Assembly (NCBI GenBank): GCA_964555845.1
Contig: CAZKUA010000025.1
Coordinates: 1 to 8,019, forward strand
Source of the DNA: JALNXF01 sp964555845
Lineage (GTDB): Bacteria; Patescibacteriota; Gracilibacteria; BD1-5; UBA2023
DNA length: 8,019 nt
Reading direction: 5' to 3'
The notes under the pieces are model-generated. The model was not told where the DNA came from. It worked only from the letters and a program-made list of their open reading frames with translations, and did not search any database. The position numbers and the translations under genes are program-made. Below, one piece after another: positions 6,001 to 8,019 of this stretch (its first letter is position 1; every line of letters begins with the position of its first letter).

Positions 6001-8019
6001 TCCAACTTCAATTATCAGCAAATATTTTATAATTACCATTTGAATCTGTCATGGCATTTCTCCAAAGCATTTTATTACTCTCATAAGCATACACAGAGGT
6101 ATTTGATATAGGATCTCAATTGCTTTTTTGTACTTTTCATTCTATGGTAAGACTTGGTAAGTTAATCAATAGAGTACCCGATGAAGTTCAGCTTATTGTA
6201 ATAGTTTTCTCTGCTGGTGCAGGTAATCAATCTACAAATGCTCAATATACATATATTCAAGGAAGAACTTTAAACGTTTTAGATCAGGTCATATCAGTAT
6301 CTCCGTAAAGACCCATCATAGATCAAGCTGGAGAATATACATAAATATGTGCTTTTGGTATTGCATTTCATTCACCATCTGTCACATTTACAGTAAAATC
6401 AATACTTGGTTTTGTCACTATAAAATCAATTCAAGAAATATTTGCTGTCAATACATCTATATTCTGAGGTCTTGGGGGTTGCCAAGTTTGTGTATAAGTA
6501 TTAAGTGTGGTAGACATAAAATCTTTTGGCATATTTTGACGAACTCAAATAGTTGTATATCCAGAATTTTTTGGTAATTTAATAGTATAAGCCTCATTAT
6601 TAGTTCCGAGTATTCAGAGATTTTTTTCAAAATAACCATTTTGAGTAGATACCCAAAGAGTTACATCCTCTCAAGATAATCATGTAATATTTCAAGATAT
6701 TGACATAAAATCAGCTGATGCAACATTTTTTAAAACTAAATTTATAGTCTTATTTCAATCAAGATACACATTTATGAAATTTCATTCATAAATATAATTT
6801 GATGGGGTATATTCATATCCACTTTTAAGTTTTACAAATTTATCTACATATATATTATAATAATCATTTAAATATCAGACAAAACTAGCTGTTCAGAGAT
6901 TGTTCACTAAAATCTCCTTATATCAAAGTGGTCCATTCAGATTAATAACAGCATTTTCAATTCATGCTCCAGTAATAGGATTTCAAGCAGTATCTACAAA
7001 ATTAAAAGTGATAGTCTTAGCTCAAGCTCCACTTGGTGCATCTTTAATAAAAATTGGAAATGATTTTAGACTTTCAAGTGTTGAATCATATTGAGTCTTA
7101 GTAGTTACATCTGCAACAAAATTTGAACCACTGAAACTCGGATTAGTAATTCAGGCAATATTTGCCATGATATAGTCTTGAGTATTGAGTATATATCAAT
7201 CATTTATAGTAAGAGTGACTTTATTATTTGGAATATCTTTGCTCAAAATAAATTTTGGAGTTCATCAAATAACACCACTCAAATAATTTATGGTAGATCC
7301 AGAATCAAATAAAGCATCTGTTACATCAAATCAAGTAGGAAATTTTATCTCAATTTTATCATTTGAACTGAGGAGTTTATTGGTCGGGAGTTCGAAATTG
7401 TAATTTGTCGTTTCAGATGCGATATTGCTTTTCGGCATAAGCTTCGCGAACAAATCTATAGTGGCAAAATTCCCCCAGTCTTTATCTACGAATCATCCTT
7501 CAAATAATTTATAAGAAGGTCCACTTGAAGTAAAATCAAGCATGCGAGGTCAAATAGTCGCTCCGCTGTCAATATCTACTTTCAAAGAAATATGATTATC
7601 GTCTATTTTAGTGATACTATTTGCAACAATTGTAATTCCGACTCAAAAATTAAAATTCATAGTTCAGGTGCTGGAACTAAATATATTGTTTTTTCAATAA
7701 ATATCTATAATATAATTTGTTTTTCATTGAACTAAATTATTTGGCATCAAATAATCGATTCTTGGAGACAATTCAGTCATTCATGTAAAACTTATGCTTC
7801 ATGTTTGATAATTATTATTAAAATCTTTTGCTCCCGATAGTGTCAATGAATAGAGTGTCCCAGTTTGTGTATCGGTACTGATATATAGGACTTTTTCAGA
7901 ATTTGGATTATTCCATATCCCATAAGAAGGGAGAGCTGTGGCTCCGGTAAAAAATGCCTGCAGGGGCGCATCATAAGAGAGAAATACCGGTTCACTGAAT
8001 TCTACAGCAACTTTATATG
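3044..8019 (-). CDS. Giant modular surface protein with FecR-like and C-terminal SLH domains (5' end outside window)
   Basis: The 3' part of a gene: 1,657 codons are open from the window edge (first full codon at 8017) to a TAA at 3046-3044, if UGA is Gly (about 100 UGA codons). Residues below count from the window edge. Residues 1-79 resemble a Big_5/SbsA Ig-like domain; 80-170 a TIG/IPT-like sandwich; 200-330 unassigned; 334-1065 several carboxypeptidase-regulatory or Cna-B-like modules; 1071-1245 a sandwich ending in DHFTLF; 1254-1274 a Gly/Ser linker; about 1350-1460 a FecR-like domain; 1495-1657 three SLH domains. SLH domains bind cell-wall polymers, so the protein is expected to be wall- or S-layer-anchored with the modules exposed outside. 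A signal peptide should lie upstream, beyond the window. The only two cysteines (1485, 1498) sit just before or in SLH1. Adhesion or S-layer function is inferred from architecture. Confidence 0.9.
3141..3197 (-). repeat. Near-identical SLH repeat unit, copy in SLH3
   Basis: These 57 bases match 3321-3377 at 54 positions, exactly 180 bases apart. They encode the SDIKSTDWWAPAVSTAKKL segment. The three mismatches are consecutive (3165-3167) and change Ala-Pro to Ala-Gly. Confidence 0.9.
3321..3377 (-). repeat. Near-identical SLH repeat unit, copy in SLH2
   Basis: This is the partner of 3141-3197, encoding SDIKSTDWWAGAVSTAKKL. The rest of the two SLH domains has diverged, so only this 57-base block is conserved at the DNA level. 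Confidence 0.9.
3638..3970 (-). other. FecR-like domain in giant surface protein
   Basis: Residues about 1350-1460 show the FecR order: AGSIELALNG, LSPGSSIKI, FEFSSKNTGNFKYKV, then ATIRGTTLEV (Arg1420-Gly-Thr) and RLIEGKIDVYN. The Gly of Arg-Gly-Thr and the Gly of EGK are both UGA. In FecR itself the domain signals from an outer-membrane transporter to a sigma factor; in large surface proteins it occurs as a structural module, which fits better here because no sigma factor or transporter is nearby. Confidence 0.7.
4196..4258 (-). other. Gly/Ser linker, UGA-dense
   Basis: Twenty-one codons encode 14 Gly, 6 Ser and 1 Arg (residues 1254-1274). Ten of the glycines are UGA, including one run of three consecutive UGA codons and two pairs; four are GGC or GGT. 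It follows a Ser/Asn run (SSSNS). A flexible hinge between the sandwich stalk and the FecR/SLH end is the natural reading. It is the clearest single place in the window showing that UGA means Gly. Confidence 0.85.
4283..4807 (-). other. Beta-sandwich domain ending in an HFT motif
   Basis: Residues about 1071-1245 run from PQTTPMTPSQGG through VAYYDSTSSSWVTVPT to VDHFTLFTS, with His at residue 1234. The order 'YYD...W..V...T...V.HFT.F' is common near the end of the ectodomain in bacterial surface proteins. I cannot name the family with certainty. It lies directly before the Gly/Ser linker. Confidence 0.45.
4823..7018 (-). other. Tandem carboxypeptidase-regulatory/Cna-B-like beta-sandwich modules
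   Basis: Residues about 334-1065 of the giant protein contain repeated modules with the pattern strand-GxV-x-D-x-xGxP(I/V)xxAxV followed by TDxxGxYxxxxxPGxYxL, typical of CarboxypepD_reg or Cna-B-like folds. The clearest starts are TITFNFVDTAGNPITGAGI (residue about 335), LTIEGKVQKSNGDPISNTSV (about 623), VEGSVKLTDASGTGVVGVNI (about 711) and LTLSGTIKDISGSAPLSEAF (about 887). Matching second halves include TDSNGNYKIF, TDADGNYSLLLKPGSYIL and TNSNGVFEFRIP. Such modules usually build rigid extracellular stalks. Exact boundaries and copy number need a profile search. Confidence 0.65.
7780..8019 (-). other. Big_5/SbsA-type Ig-like domain (partial), in giant surface protein
   Basis: The first 79 visible residues start YKVAVEFSEPVFLSYDAP and go on through VLYISTDT, LYSLTLSG and KDFNNNY. 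The V-x-FSEPV strand followed by a YxLTLSGAxDFxxN strand is the usual pattern of bacterial Big_5 Ig-like domains. All glycines before position 7810 are GGN, and the local GC content is higher than in the rest of the gene. The domain may extend past the window edge. Confidence 0.55.

Noticed and set aside
137..8019. UGA as tryptophan (code 4)
   Set aside because: It would place Trp at conserved glycines and make the Gly/Ser linker a run of Trp; true conserved Trp positions in the SLH domains use TGG.

Overview
The window reads as DNA from a candidate-phylum (CPR/Patescibacteria) bacterium that translates UGA as glycine (genetic code 25), that is, an Absconditabacteria (SR1) or Gracilibacteria relative. 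The base composition is very AT-rich (roughly 70% by eye). Under the standard code the window looks nearly empty, with only short scattered open frames. Reading UGA as Gly instead gives four long, clean genes that end at TAA or TAG and together fill almost the whole window. Glycine as the meaning, rather than tryptophan or stop, is supported by UGA falling at glycine positions of recognisable motifs (the Asp-Gly motifs of the TerB-like protein, the Arg-Gly-Thr of the FecR-like domain) and by a Gly/Ser linker in which 10 of 21 codons are UGA.

Layout. Positions 1-136 are intergenic and carry a REP-like hairpin repeat. Positions 137-1495 (minus) encode an RsmB/RsmF/NSUN-type RNA m5C methyltransferase. 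Positions 1496-1580 are a short divergent promoter region. Positions 1581-1976 (plus) encode a small TerB-like protein. Positions 1980-3035 (minus) encode a lipoprotein of unknown function, ending 3 bases from the TerB-like gene. Positions 3044-8019 (minus) hold the 3' part of a giant gene whose product (at least 1,657 residues here, N terminus outside the window) is a modular surface protein. Its order is an Ig-like Big_5-type start, TIG-like and other beta-sandwich regions, a run of carboxypeptidase-regulatory-like/Cna-B-like modules, a domain ending in an HFT motif, a Gly/Ser linker, a FecR-like domain, and three C-terminal SLH domains.

How they fit together. The giant SLH protein and the lipoprotein are 8 bases apart on the same strand and probably form one operon for cell-envelope/surface proteins. 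The SLH domains would anchor the giant protein to the cell wall or S-layer, and the long stalk of beta-sandwich modules would project outward. In this lineage, whose described members live attached to other microbes, a role in adhesion to a host or prey cell is a reasonable inference but is not shown by the sequence. The methyltransferase and TerB-like genes look like ordinary housekeeping or stress neighbours with no obvious functional tie to the surface operon.
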